Shown here: piece after piece, positions 21,600 to 30,912 of the stretch
Layout of the letters: every line of letters starts with the position of its first letter
Position numbering within the stretch: the first letter of the stretch is position 1
NCBI RefSeq assembly: GCF_004801305.1
Contig: NZ_SSOD01000004.1
Coordinates: 124,001-188,000 of the forward strand
DNA length: 64,000 bases
Reading direction: 5' to 3'
Origin: Pseudothauera rhizosphaerae
Lineage (GTDB): Bacteria; Pseudomonadota; Gammaproteobacteria; Burkholderiales; Rhodocyclaceae
Made by a program: the position numbers and the translations under genes
The notes under the pieces: generated by a model
Database searches by the model: none
What the model was told of the DNA's origin: nothing
What the model saw: the letters and a program-made list of their open reading frames with translations, nothing else

Positions 21600-22799
21600 A
21601 TGTCCTTTCCGCGCAAACCCTATCTCCTCGCCATCGCGGCCGCAGTGCTGCTCGCCCTGGGCGGCCTCGCCACGTTCGGCGTGCAGTCCGACGCCCAGGC
21701 CACCGCCGCGCCGCCGCCCAGCCCGGTCGACGTCGCCACCGTCGCCAGCCGGCAGATCACCGACTGGCACGGCTACTCCGGCCGCCTCGAAGCGGTCGAC
21801 CGCGTCGACATCCGGCCGCAGGTCTCCGGCACCCTCACCGCGGTCCATTTCCACGACGGCGCGCTGGTGAACAAGGGCGATCCGCTGTTCACCATAGACC
21901 CCCGGCCCTACGCCGCCGCGCTCGAACAGGCCCGCGCCCAGCTCGCCGCCGCCGAGGCGCGCGCCGCCTACACCGCCGGCGAACTCGCGCGCGGCGAACG
22001 GCTGATCACCGATAACGCCATCGCCCGGCGCGACTACGAAGAAAAGCAGAACGCCGCGCGCGAGGCCGAGGCCAATCGCCTGGCCGCCCGCGCCGCGCTG
22101 GAGTCGGCCCGCCTCAACCTCGAATACACCCGCATCACCGCGCCGGTGGCCGGCAAGCTGTCGCGCGCCGAAGTGACCGTCGGCAACGTGGTCGCCGCCG
22201 GTCCGGGCACGCCGCCGCTCACCACGCTGGTGTCGGTGGCGCGCATGTACGCCGCCTTCGACGTGGACGAGCAGAGCTTCCTCGCCCTCATCAACGGCCG
22301 CCAGGGCGAGGCCGGCGTGCCGGTGCACCTGGGGCTGGCCAACGAGGACGGCTATCCGCGCACGGGCACGGTCAGCTCGGTGGACAACCGCATGGACACC
22401 TCCAGCGGCACGATCCGCGTGCGCGCGCTGTTCGACAACCCGGACGGCAGCCTGCTGCCCGGCCTCTACGCCCGCATCCGGCTGGGCAGCAGCGCGCCGC
22501 GCAACGCCCTGCTGATCGACGAAAAGGCGATCGGCACCGACCAGGACAAGCGCTTCGTGCTGGTGGTCGATGAATCCAACCGCACCGCCTACCGCGTCGT
22601 CACGCTGGGCGCGGCGCAGGGTCCGCTGCGGGTGGTGGAGAGCGGCCTGCAGGCGGGCGAGCGCATCGTGGTCAACGGCCTGCAGCGCGCCCGCCCCGGC
22701 CAGACCGTGCAGCCCAACCCGGTGGTGATGTCGGGCGAGGCCGCGCCGGCCATGCCCGCCGCCGCCGCGAACGATGCCGGCAGCGCCGGCAGGAGCTGA
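21600..22799 (+). CDS. mexE: RND efflux periplasmic adaptor (MexE-like)
   Basis: The membrane-fusion subunit of a tripartite RND drug-efflux pump, 399 residues. The ATG at 21600 (MSFPRKPYLLAIAAAVLLAL) has an AGGAG site eight bases upstream and gives an N-terminal membrane/signal segment; the frame opens earlier at 21495 but that region holds regulatory DNA. The lipoyl half-motifs (VDIRPQVSGTLTAVHFHDGA and ARLNLEYTRITAPVAGKL) flank a coiled-coil hairpin, followed by beta-barrel and membrane-proximal domains. It precedes the permease by 10 bases. It is closest in kind to MexE/BpeE. Confidence 0.88.
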   Translation: MSFPRKPYLLAIAAAVLLALGGLATFGVQSDAQATAAPPPSPVDVATVASRQITDWHGYSGRLEAVDRVDIRPQVSGTLTAVHFHDGALVNKGDPLFTIDPRPYAAALEQARAQLAAAEARAAYTAGELARGERLITDNAIARRDYEEKQNAAREAEANRLAARAALESARLNLEYTRITAPVAGKLSRAEVTVGNVVAAGPGTPPLTTLVSVARMYAAFDVDEQSFLALINGRQGEAGVPVHLGLANEDGYPRTGTVSSVDNRMDTSSGTIRVRALFDNPDGSLLPGLYARIRLGSSAPRNALLIDEKAIGTDQDKRFVLVVDESNRTAYRVVTLGAAQGPLRVVESGLQAGERIVVNGLQRARPGQTVQPNPVVMSGEAAPAMPAAAANDAGSAGRS

Positions 22800-22809
22800 G
22801 CGAACCGCC

Positions 22810-25800
22810 ATGAACATCTCGAAATTCTTCATCGACCGGCCCATCTTCGCCGGCGTGCTGTCGGTGCTGATCGTGCTCGGCGGCCTGCTGGCGATGTTCC
22901 AGCTGCCGATCTCCGAATACCCGGAAGTGGTGCCGCCCTCGGTGGTGGTGCGCGCCCAGTACCCCGGCGCCAACCCCAAGGTGATCGCCGAAACCGTGGC
23001 CTCGCCGCTGGAGGAAGCGATCAACGGCGTCGAGGACATGCTCTACATGCAGTCGCAGGCCAACAGCGACGGCAACCTCGCGCTCACCGTCCATTTCCGC
23101 CTCGGCATGGACCCGGACAAGGCCCAGCAGCTGGTGCAGAACCGCGTCTCGCAGGCGCTGCCGCGGCTGCCCGAGGACGTGCAGCGGCTCGGCGTGACCA
23201 CGGTGAAAAGCTCGCCGACGCTGACGCTGGTGGTGCATCTGATCTCGCCCGACGACCGCTACGACGCCACCTACCTGCGCAACTACGCGGTGCTCAACGT
23301 CAAGGACCGCCTGTCGCGCATCCAGGGCGTCGGCGAAGTCAGCATCTGGGGCGCCGGCAACTACGCCATGCGCGTGTGGCTGGACCCCAACAAGGTCGCC
23401 CAGCGCGGGCTCACCGCCAGCGACGCGGTGCGCGCCATCCGCGAGCAGAACGTGCAGGTGGCGGCCGGCGTCATCGGCGCCTCGCCCACGCTCGCCGACG
23501 TGCCGCTGCAGTTCTCGGTGAATGCGCAGGGCCGGCTCAGGACCGAGGTCGAATTCCGCGACATCGTGCTCAAGACCTCGGCCGACGGCGGCGTCACGCG
23601 GCTGGGCGACGTCGCCCGCGTCGAGCTGGACGCGGCCGAATACGGCCTGCGCTCGCTGCTCGACAACAAGCCCGCCATCGGCATGGGCATCATGCAGGCG
23701 CCGGGCGCCAACGCGCTGGCGGTGTCGGAGCAGGTGCGCGCGGCCATGGCCGAGCTGAAGCAGGACTTCCCCCAATCGGTCGACTACCGCATCGAGTACG
23801 ACCCGACCCAGTTCGTGCGCGCCAGCATCAAGGCGGTCATCACCACGCTGCTCGAAGCGGTGGCGCTGGTGGTGCTGGTGGTCATCCTGTTTTTGCAGAC
23901 CTGGCGCGCCTCCATCATCCCGCTGCTGGCGGTGCCGGTGTCCATCGTCGGCACCTTCGGCCTGATGCTGGCCTTCGGCTACTCGATCAACGCGCTGTCG
24001 CTGTTCGGCATGGTGCTGGCGATCGGCATCGTGGTGGACGACGCCATCGTCGTGGTCGAGAACGTCGAGCGCAACATCGCCGCCGGCCTCGGCCCGCGCG
24101 ACGCCACCTACCGCGCGATGCAGGAGGTCAGCGGCCCCATCATCGCCATCGCGCTGACGCTGGTGGCGGTGTTCGTGCCGCTCGCCTTCATGACCGGGCT
24201 GACCGGCCAGTTCTACAAGCAGTTCGCCATGACCATCGCCATTTCCACGGTCATCTCCGCCTTCAACTCGCTGACGCTGTCGCCGGCGCTGGCCGCGCTG
24301 CTGCTGAAGGGCCACCACGACCACGGCCAGGCCGACTGGCTGACGCGCGCGATGAACCGCGCGCTCGGCGGCTTCTTCGCCCGCTTCAACCGCGCCTTCG
24401 GCCGCGCTTCGGAAGACTACGGCCGCGGCGTCGCCGGCGCGATCACGCGCAAGAGCAAGGTGATGGGCGTCTATGCGCTGCTGCTGGCGCTCGCCGTGGG
24501 CGTGTCCTGGGTGGTGCCCGGCGGCTTCGTGCCGGCGCAGGACAAGCAGTACCTCATCAGCTTCGCCCAGCTGCCCAACGGCGCCTCGCTCGACCGCAGC
24601 GAGGACGTCATCCGCCGCATGGGCCAGATCGCGCTGGAACAGCCCGGCGTGCAGAGCGCCATCGCCTTCCCCGGCCTGTCGATCAACGGCTTCACCAACA
24701 GCTCGTCGGCCGGCATCGTGTTCGTCACGCTGAAGCCCTTCGCCGAGCGGCGCGCGCCGGAGCTGTCCGCCGGCGCCATCACCGCCGCGCTCAACGGCAA
24801 GTTCGCCGCGATCAAGGATTCCTTCATCGCGGTGTTCCCGCCGCCGCCGGTGATGGGCCTGGGCACGCTGGGCGGCTTCAAGCTGCAGATCGAGGACCGT
24901 GGCGCGCTCGGCTACGCCGAACTCGACGCCGCCGCCAAGGCCTTCATCGCCGCCGCGCAGAAGGCGCCGGAACTCGGCCCCAGCTTCACCAGCTACCAGA
25001 TCAACGTGCCGCAGCTCGACGTCGACCTCGACCGGGTCAAGGCCAAGCAGCTCGGCGTGTCCGTCACCGACGTGTTCGACACCATGCAGATCTACCTCGG
25101 CTCGCTCTACGTGAACGACTTCAACCGCTTCGGCCGCGTCTATCAGGTGCGCGCCCAGGCCGACGCGCCCTTCCGCGCCCGGCCGGAGGACATCGGCCAG
25201 TTGAAGACGCGCAACGCCGCCGGCGAGATGGTGCCGCTGTCCTCGCTGCTGCGGGTGAGCAACGGCTTCGGCCCGGAGATGGTGGTGCGCTACAACGGCT
25301 ACACCGCCGCCGACATCAACGGCGGCCCGGCGCCCGGCTATTCGTCCGACCAGGCCCAGGCCGCGGCCGAGCGCATCGCTGCCGAGACGCTGCCGGCCGG
25401 CATCAAGTTCGAATGGACGGACCTCACCTACCAGAAGATCCTGGCGGGCAACGCCGGCATCTGGGTGTTCCCGATCAGCGTGCTGCTGGTCTTCCTGGTG
25501 CTGGCCGCGCAGTACGAAAGCCTGACGCTGCCGCTGGCGGTCATCATGATCGTGCCGATGAGCATCCTCGCCGCCCTCACCGGAGTGTGGCTGACCGGCG
25601 GCGACAACGACATCTTCACCCAGATCGGGCTGATGGTGCTGGTGGGGCTGTCGGCCAAGAACGCCATCCTCATCGTCGAGTTCGCCCGCGAACTGGAACT
25701 GCAGGGCAGCACGCCGAAGGAGGCCGCCATCGAAGCCAGCCGGCTGCGGCTGCGCCCCATCCTGATGACCTCCATCGCCTTCATCATGGGCGTGGTGCCG

Positions 25801-26004
25801 CTGGTGCTGTCCTCCGGCGCCGGCGCCGAGATGCGCCACGCGATGGGCATCGCGGTGTTCTTCGGCATGCTGGGCGTGACGCTGTTCGGCCTCTTCCTGA
25901 CGCCGGTGTTCTACGTGCTGCTGCGCAGCCTCGGCAAGGGCAGCAAGCTGCACACCGCCAGCCCCCACGCGGCCCCGATCCCCGCGCCCCACCTCGCATC
26001 CTGA
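22810..26004 (+). CDS. mexF: RND efflux permease (MexF-like, HAE1 family)
   Basis: The proton-driven inner-membrane permease of the pump, 1064 residues, normal for the HAE1 family. The N-terminus MNISKFFIDRPIFAGVL and the motif PISEYPEVVPPSVVVRAQYP are very MexF-like. The proton-relay region with the paired aspartates (VVDDAIVVVENVERN) is intact, and the second half has GLSAKNAILIVEFA. The start at ATG 22810 follows the adaptor by 10 bases; an in-frame extension upstream is unlikely. The expected substrates by analogy are chloramphenicol, quinolones and trimethoprim-like compounds, but this is inference. Confidence 0.9.
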   Translation: MNISKFFIDRPIFAGVLSVLIVLGGLLAMFQLPISEYPEVVPPSVVVRAQYPGANPKVIAETVASPLEEAINGVEDMLYMQSQANSDGNLALTVHFRLGMDPDKAQQLVQNRVSQALPRLPEDVQRLGVTTVKSSPTLTLVVHLISPDDRYDATYLRNYAVLNVKDRLSRIQGVGEVSIWGAGNYAMRVWLDPNKVAQRGLTASDAVRAIREQNVQVAAGVIGASPTLADVPLQFSVNAQGRLRTEVEFRDIVLKTSADGGVTRLGDVARVELDAAEYGLRSLLDNKPAIGMGIMQAPGANALAVSEQVRAAMAELKQDFPQSVDYRIEYDPTQFVRASIKAVITTLLEAVALVVLVVILFLQTWRASIIPLLAVPVSIVGTFGLMLAFGYSINALSLFGMVLAIGIVVDDAIVVVENVERNIAAGLGPRDATYRAMQEVSGPIIAIALTLVAVFVPLAFMTGLTGQFYKQFAMTIAISTVISAFNSLTLSPALAALLLKGHHDHGQADWLTRAMNRALGGFFARFNRAFGRASEDYGRGVAGAITRKSKVMGVYALLLALAVGVSWVVPGGFVPAQDKQYLISFAQLPNGASLDRSEDVIRRMGQIALEQPGVQSAIAFPGLSINGFTNSSSAGIVFVTLKPFAERRAPELSAGAITAALNGKFAAIKDSFIAVFPPPPVMGLGTLGGFKLQIEDRGALGYAELDAAAKAFIAAAQKAPELGPSFTSYQINVPQLDVDLDRVKAKQLGVSVTDVFDTMQIYLGSLYVNDFNRFGRVYQVRAQADAPFRARPEDIGQLKTRNAAGEMVPLSSLLRVSNGFGPEMVVRYNGYTAADINGGPAPGYSSDQAQAAAERIAAETLPAGIKFEWTDLTYQKILAGNAGIWVFPISVLLVFLVLAAQYESLTLPLAVIMIVPMSILAALTGVWLTGGDNDIFTQIGLMVLVGLSAKNAILIVEFARELELQGSTPKEAAIEASRLRLRPILMTSIAFIMGVVPLVLSSGAGAEMRHAMGIAVFFGMLGVTLFGLFLTPVFYVLLRSLGKGSKLHTASPHAAPIPAPHLAS

Positions 26005-26020
26005 GCACGGAGCCGACGAC

Positions 26021-27514
26021 ATGAGAACCCGATACACACGCATCCCGCTGCTGCTCGCCGCCCTGCTGACGCTCGCCGGCTGCTCGCTGGCGCCGGTCTA
26101 CGAACGCCCCGCGGTCGCCACCCCGGCCGCCTTCAAGGAAGCCGACCCGGCGCTCGAAGCCGACGCCGCGGCGCGCTGGAAGACCGCCGCGCCGGCCGAG
26201 GACCGGCACCGCGGCGAATGGTGGCGCCTGTTCGGCGACGACACCCTGAACGCGCTCGAAGCCGAGGCGCTGGCAGCCAACCAGGACCTCAAGGCCGCCG
26301 CCGCCCGCCTCGCCCAGGCGCGCGCGCTGGAAGGCAGCGCCCGTTCCGAGCGCATGCCGCAGGTCGACGCCGGCTTCGGCCCCACCCGCCAGCGCCCCTC
26401 GCCCGCCTCGCAGGGGCTGGACGAGGATGCCTCGGTATCGCCCAACACCCTGTGGCGCGCCCAGGCCGGCATCTCGTACGAAGTGGACCTGTTCGGCCGC
26501 GTCGCCTCGACGGTGGACGCCGCCGGCGCCGACACCCAGCAGCAGGAAGCCCTGCTGCGCTCGGTGCAGCTCGCGCTGCAGGCCGACGTCGCCCAGGCCT
26601 ACTTCCTGCTGCGCGAACTCGACGCCGAGCAGGCGCTGTTCCGCGCCACCGTGGCGTTGCGCGGCGAAGCGCTGAAGCTGGTGCAGCGCCGCTTCGAGGC
26701 CGGCGACATCGGCGAGCTGGACGTGGCCCGCGCCCGCACCGAGCTGGCCTCGGCGCAGTCGGAAGCGCACGGCATCGCCCGCCGCCGCGCCGCGGCGGAA
26801 CACGCGCTCGCCATCCTGCTCGGCAAGCCGCCGGCCGAATTCAGCTTCGCCGCGCAGCCGCTCGCCCGCATCGCGGTGACGGTGCCCGCCGGCCTGCCTT
26901 CGGCGCTGCTCGAACGCCGCCCCGACATCGCCGCCGCCGAGCGCGCCATGGCCGCGGCCAACGCCCGCATCGGCGCGGCCCGCGCCGCCTTCTTCCCACG
27001 CCTGTCGCTGACCGGCGCGCTCGGCTACGAATCCGCCGAACTCGGCGATCTGTTCCAGTGGTCGAGCCGGACCTTCCTGCTCGGCCCGCTGGCGGGCACC
27101 ATGCTGTCGCTGCCCATCTTCGATGGCGGCCGCCGCCAGGCCGAACTCGACCGCGCCCGCGCGGTGTACGAGGAAGACGTGGCGCGCTACCGCCAGACGG
27201 TGCTGGGCGCCTTCCGCGAGGTGGAGGACGGGCTGGCCAGCCTGCGCCTGCTCGGCGGCCAGACCCGCGCGCAGGACGAAGCGGTGACGGCGGCCGAACG
27301 CGCCGCGCGGCTGTCGCAACTGCAATACCGCGAAGGCGCGGCGAGCTACTTCGAGGTCATCGACGCCGACCGCAGCGTGCTGCAGCAGCGCCGGGTGGCG
27401 GTGCAGCTCGACGGCGAGCGCGCGCGCTCGACGGTGGCGCTGATCCGGGCGCTGGGCGGCGGCTGGGACGCGGAGCCGGGCCGGCTGCCGCTGGCCGCCG
27501 CCGCGGCCGACTGA
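26021..27514 (+). CDS. Outer-membrane factor lipoprotein of the RND pump (OprN/NodT type)
   Basis: The outer-membrane channel partner of the pump, 497 residues, 16 bases after the permease. The signal peptide ends in a lipobox, LTLAGC, so the protein is a lipoprotein. Two TolC-like repeats are visible, each with long helices (LYEVDLFGRV-type SYEVDLFGRVASTVDAAG; the mid-protein RRPDIAAAERAMAAANARIG). The family name is NodT; OprN is the best functional analogue. A rho-independent terminator follows. Confidence 0.88.
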   Translation: MRTRYTRIPLLLAALLTLAGCSLAPVYERPAVATPAAFKEADPALEADAAARWKTAAPAEDRHRGEWWRLFGDDTLNALEAEALAANQDLKAAAARLAQARALEGSARSERMPQVDAGFGPTRQRPSPASQGLDEDASVSPNTLWRAQAGISYEVDLFGRVASTVDAAGADTQQQEALLRSVQLALQADVAQAYFLLRELDAEQALFRATVALRGEALKLVQRRFEAGDIGELDVARARTELASAQSEAHGIARRRAAAEHALAILLGKPPAEFSFAAQPLARIAVTVPAGLPSALLERRPDIAAAERAMAAANARIGAARAAFFPRLSLTGALGYESAELGDLFQWSSRTFLLGPLAGTMLSLPIFDGGRRQAELDRARAVYEEDVARYRQTVLGAFREVEDGLASLRLLGGQTRAQDEAVTAAERAARLSQLQYREGAASYFEVIDADRSVLQQRRVAVQLDGERARSTVALIRALGGGWDAEPGRLPLAAAAAD

Positions 27515-27532
27515 GCCGGCCGCCGGAAAAAC

Positions 27533-27563
27533 AAAAGGCCGCGTGCTGGCGCACGCGGCCTTT
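27533..27563. terminator. Bidirectional intrinsic terminator between the efflux operon and nrdJ
   Basis: A perfect ten-base stem (27537-27546 with 27551-27560) closes on a four-base loop, TGGC. It is preceded by AAAA and followed by TTT, so it can serve both the plus-strand efflux operon and the convergent nrdJ gene. Confidence 0.85.
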
Positions 27564-27583
27564 CGCCGTGACGGCGGCCGGGG

Positions 27584-30448
27584 TCAGCCGCAGGTGCCCA
27601 CCGCGCCGCAGGCGGTGCAGAAGTCGCAGCCGTCCTTGCGGATCACCGTGTGGTTGCCGCATTCGCTGCACAGCGCACCCTGCATCAACTGCGGCTCGCT
27701 GTCGTCCCGGGGCGACTCCAGGATGCCCATCTCGCGGGTCGGGTAGCCCTTTTCATCCAACACGCCGAGCATGGCGTAGCGGTGGATCATCAACTGGGCG
27801 ATGTAGGCCACCGTGCTGGGGTAGTTCTGCTGGCGCTTGGTGCCGGGGATGAAGGCCATGAAGTCGCCGAGCGGCTCGGGGTAGTCGAGCAGCTTGCGCA
27901 GCTTCATGCCGATCCACGCCGGGTCCATGACGCGCATGTCGAGCGACAGGATGCGGGTCAGGCCGTCCAGGGCGCGCGGATAGTTGCCGGACAGCCACAC
28001 CGAGTAGGGGCGGGTGACGCCGTCCGGCAGGGTGATTTCCTTCAGGCCGAGGACGAAATCCTCGCTGGTGGCCGGGTTGTAGATGTCCACCGTCCACGAC
28101 AGCGTGCCGTCGGTGCCGGTCTTGGGCTCTTCCTGGCTGAACAGGGTCTCCAGCACCGGCGAGGCTTCCTCGGTGCCGAAGGCGTTGAGCTGCTCGCAGC
28201 GGTAGCGCACCACCTGGGCGAAGGCGGACACCGCGCCCGGCATCAGCTTCTTCTCGCCGTGGGGCGGGAAGGGCATCTCGAAGGACTTCTCGCCCACGGT
28301 GCGGGCCAGGGTGTCGAGCTTGAGCTTGAGCCAGCCGCGGTCGTTGGCGCGCATGTCCATGGACAGGGTCTTGGCCACCGCGCCCAGCCCGCGCGGCTGG
28401 TCGGCACCGTTCACCCACACCTCGAAGGGGAAGCTGCCGCCGTTGTTGCCGTCCTGGCCGACGAACAGCGCGAAGTCGCCGCTCGGGGTGTTGAGCATGT
28501 AGGTCCACGCCATGTTGCCGTCCGGCATCTCGGGGCGGCCCGGCCAGCGCAGGCTGGCGAGCACCGGGGCGGGCAGGCTCTTGATGGACAGGCGCTTGTT
28601 GGCGTCGGCGATCTCCACGTCGTGGGGCTGCTTCTGCCCGGTGGTGGGCGTCACCGACAGCACCGAACCCAGCACGGAGTTGGGGCGGTAGGTGGCCAGG
28701 CCCTTCAGGCCGGCCTTCCACGCGGTGAGGTAGAGGTCCTCGAACTCGGCGTAGGGGTAGTCCTCCGGCACGTTGACGGTCTTGGAGATGGAGGTGTCGA
28801 TGTACGGGGCGACCACCGCCACCATGTCCTTGTGGGCCTGGGCGGAGATTTCCAGCGCGGTGACGAAGTAGGGCGGCAGCTTGGCCACGTTGCCGCCGGT
28901 GTGGCGGTACAGGCGCCAGGCGTAGTCCTCCACCGCGTACTCCTTGAAGGTGCCGTCGGCCATGCGCTTCTTGCGCGTGTAGGTGTAGGAGAAGGGCGGT
29001 TCGATGCCGTTGGAGGCGTTGTCGGCGAAGGCCAGACTGATGGTGCCGGTGGGCGCGATGGACAGCAGGTGGGAGTTGCGGATGCCGTGCTTGCGGATCT
29101 TGTCCTTCACGTCGGCCGGCAGGCGCGAAGCGAAGTTGCCGCCGGAGAGATACATGTCGGCATTGAAGAGCGGGAAGGCGCCGCGCTCGCGCGCCAGTTC
29201 CACCGAGGCCAGGTAGGCGCGGTTGCGCATGTACTCGGAGATCTGGCGGGCCACTTCGCGCGCTTCCGGCGTGTCGTAGCGCTTGGCCAGCATGATCAGC
29301 GTGTCGCCCAGGCCGGTGAAGCCGAGGCCGACGCGGCGCTTGGACTGGGCTTCGTTGGACTGCTGTTCGAGGGGCCAGTGGGTCACGTCGAGCACGTTGT
29401 CCAGCATGCGGATGGAGGTGTCCACGACCTTGCCGAAGGCGGGGTAGTCGAACTCGGCCTGCTCGGTGAACGGATTCTTGACGAAGGGGGTGAGGTTGAT
29501 CGAGCCCAGGCAGCAGCAGCCGTAGGGCGGCAGCGGCTGTTCGGCGCAGGGGTTGGTGGCCTCGATGGTCTCGCAGTAGTACAGGTTGTTGTCCTGGTTC
29601 ATGCGGTCCAGGAACAGGATGCCCGGCTCGGCGTGGTCGTAGGTGGAGCGCATGATCTGGTCCCACAGATCGCGCGCGCGCACCTTGCGGTACACCCAGG
29701 CGCCGTCGTCGCGCTGGTAGGCGCCGGCGGCCTTGAAGTCCTCGGCCGGTTCGGCCTTGTGCAGCAGCTCCACGTCGCCGTCGGCTTCCACCGCCTTCAT
29801 GAAGAGGTCGGAGACGCCCACCGAGATGTTGAAGTTGGTCAGGTCGCCCTTGTCCTTGGCGTGGATGAATTCCTCGATGTCCGGGTGGTCGCAGCGCAGC
29901 ACGCCCATCTGCGCGCCGCGCCGCGCGCCGGCCGATTCCACGGTCTCGCACGAGCGGTCGAACACGCGCATGTAGGACACCGGGCCGGAGGCGTTGGAAT
30001 GGGTGCCCTTGACCAGCGCGCCCTTGGGGCGGATGGAGGAGAAATCGTAGCCCACGCCGCCGCCGCGCCGCATGGTCTCGGCGGCCTGCGCCAGCGCGGT
30101 GTAGATGCCCGGACGGCCGTCCACGGCCTCGGTGACCGAATCGCCCACCGGCTGCACGAAGCAGTTGATCAGCGTGGCCTGCAGCTTGGTGCCGGCGGCG
30201 CTGTTGATGCGCCCGGCGGGCACGAAGCCCTTTTCCTGCGCTTCGAGGAACTTGGCTTCCCAGTGGGCGCGCTTGTCCTCGGCCTCGACCGCGGCCAGCG
30301 CGCGCGCGACGCGCCGGCGCACTTCGGTGATCGTGGCTTCCTCGCCCTTGGCGTATTTCTCGATCAGGACTTCGCCGGAGATCTCTTGCGGTGCGAGCGT
30401 GGAGGCATCGGCCTTGCCGCCCGCCCGGGTGTGGGTCGTAGCGCTCAT
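27584..30448 (-). CDS. nrdJ: Adenosylcobalamin-dependent ribonucleotide reductase (class II)
   Basis: A 954-residue class II reductase that makes deoxyribonucleotides with vitamin B12 as radical source, so it works with or without oxygen. The catalytic NPCAEQ motif is near residue 300, and the substrate-side cysteine is in INCFVQPV near residue 95-100. The C-terminal 30 residues carry a redox/zinc set (CSECGNHT and CDFCTACG). I chose the ATG at 30448 ([11 protein letters not shown]); the frame stays open to 30703 but that part crosses the promoter region. It is a single-gene unit. Regulation probably involves NrdR and the 24-bp palindrome upstream. Confidence 0.92.
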   Translation of the reverse strand: MSATTHTRAGGKADASTLAPQEISGEVLIEKYAKGEEATITEVRRRVARALAAVEAEDKRAHWEAKFLEAQEKGFVPAGRINSAAGTKLQATLINCFVQPVGDSVTEAVDGRPGIYTALAQAAETMRRGGGVGYDFSSIRPKGALVKGTHSNASGPVSYMRVFDRSCETVESAGARRGAQMGVLRCDHPDIEEFIHAKDKGDLTNFNISVGVSDLFMKAVEADGDVELLHKAEPAEDFKAAGAYQRDDGAWVYRKVRARDLWDQIMRSTYDHAEPGILFLDRMNQDNNLYYCETIEATNPCAEQPLPPYGCCCLGSINLTPFVKNPFTEQAEFDYPAFGKVVDTSIRMLDNVLDVTHWPLEQQSNEAQSKRRVGLGFTGLGDTLIMLAKRYDTPEAREVARQISEYMRNRAYLASVELARERGAFPLFNADMYLSGGNFASRLPADVKDKIRKHGIRNSHLLSIAPTGTISLAFADNASNGIEPPFSYTYTRKKRMADGTFKEYAVEDYAWRLYRHTGGNVAKLPPYFVTALEISAQAHKDMVAVVAPYIDTSISKTVNVPEDYPYAEFEDLYLTAWKAGLKGLATYRPNSVLGSVLSVTPTTGQKQPHDVEIADANKRLSIKSLPAPVLASLRWPGRPEMPDGNMAWTYMLNTPSGDFALFVGQDGNNGGSFPFEVWVNGADQPRGLGAVAKTLSMDMRANDRGWLKLKLDTLARTVGEKSFEMPFPPHGEKKLMPGAVSAFAQVVRYRCEQLNAFGTEEASPVLETLFSQEEPKTGTDGTLSWTVDIYNPATSEDFVLGLKEITLPDGVTRPYSVWLSGNYPRALDGLTRILSLDMRVMDPAWIGMKLRKLLDYPEPLGDFMAFIPGTKRQQNYPSTVAYIAQLMIHRYAMLGVLDEKGYPTREMGILESPRDDSEPQLMQGALCSECGNHTVIRKDGCDFCTACGAVGTCG

Positions 30449-30548
30449 GTGGTGGGTCCGTTGTTGTGTGTTCGTGGGGGAGCTGAAACGTTGTGAAGCA
30501 TAGCTCCAAATGCTTTCCGGCGCAAAAAAATAAAATTCAATAAAAACA

Positions 30549-30577
30549 ATACGATATGCATTCATATCGTATGTCAA
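30549..30577 (-). promoter_or_regulatory. nrdJ promoter with TTGACA and a 24-bp perfect palindrome in the spacer
   Basis: On the minus strand TTGACA (30572-30577) is a perfect -35. The next 24 bases (30549-30572) form two exact ten-base arms around CATT, filling the gap between -35 and -10. The -10 is ambiguous (TATCGT with a 15-base spacer is the closest). A protein bound to the palindrome would block RNA polymerase, so I read it as an operator. I do not recognise which regulator uses this sequence. Confidence 0.6.
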
Positions 30578-30588
30578 CACATCTTTTG

Positions 30589-30604
30589 CTACTACATCTA
30601 GTAG
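30589..30604. promoter_or_regulatory. Possible NrdR box upstream of nrdJ
   Basis: A 16-bp imperfect palindrome, CTACT-N6-AGTAG with ACATCT in the centre, just upstream of the nrdJ -35. It resembles the NrdR recognition sequence (16 bp, ACAC/GTGT-type ends and an AT-rich centre), which usually lies before ribonucleotide reductase genes. The match of the outer bases is loose and I see no second box at one of the usual helical distances, hence the modest confidence. Confidence 0.35.
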
Positions 30605-30763
30605 CGCTCGTTGGCCGGTCGGAGAGGGGGGAAGTCTTGGAATTGCTGGGAAACGTGGGGCAAAGGCCTGCGCGGGTGGCGCCATGTCCTCTTCGCCGCC
30701 CATGTCCTCAAGGACGGTTTGAAGACGATCCGGCAGCAGTGAAAAGGCGCGATGGGCCTTTTT
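30605..30763. other. Spacer between the nrdJ and TonB-locus promoters, with a hairpin
   Basis: No gene is supported here. The only structure is AAAAGGC (30742-30748) paired with GCCTTTT (30756-30762), followed by more T to 30765. It is a short terminator-like stem that works in both directions and may isolate the divergent nrdJ and TonB-receptor promoters. Around it the sequence turns notably A+T-rich compared with the genome. Confidence 0.4.
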
Positions 30764-30792
30764 TTGATCTGCGTTATATCCATACGGATATT
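30764..30792 (+). promoter_or_regulatory. Predicted promoter of the TonB/ABC uptake locus
   Basis: TTGATC (30764-30769) and GATATT (30787-30792) are 4/6 matches to the sigma-70 hexamers with a 17-base spacer. Transcription would start near 30799, leaving a 5' leader of about 113 bases before the receptor ATG. The -10 hexamer lies within the ModE-like inverted repeat, so a bound repressor would cover it. Confidence 0.5.
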
Positions 30793-30795
30793 ACG
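30772..30795. promoter_or_regulatory. ModE-like operator (CGTTATAT-N8-ATATTACG)
   Basis: The 24-bp sequence is an inverted repeat with ten-base arms, nine of ten pairs matching, around ATAC. ModE, the molybdate-responsive regulator, binds sites of the form CGTTATAT-spacer-ATATAACG; here only one position of the right half-site differs. It overlaps the predicted -10, so molybdate-bound ModE would repress the downstream uptake genes. Recognition is by consensus from memory and should be scored with a matrix. Confidence 0.6.
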
Positions 30796-30912
30796 GATAT
30801 TAAATGACTGCCAATGCATTCATCAGATTCTGTCTGAGCTTTCAGGCAAATCTCAGATTTTCTTCGAATACGCTGTATGTGTAAGAACACAACGATATCA
30901 GGGAGGGAATCG

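Noticed and set aside
30796-30912. Possible cobalamin riboswitch before the first TonB receptor, suggested by GCCAATG near 30800-30830 and the neighbouring B12-dependent nrdJ
   Set aside because: The leader is only about 113 bases, too short for a cobalamin riboswitch, and the core B12 box has a mismatch. No other conserved elements are visible.
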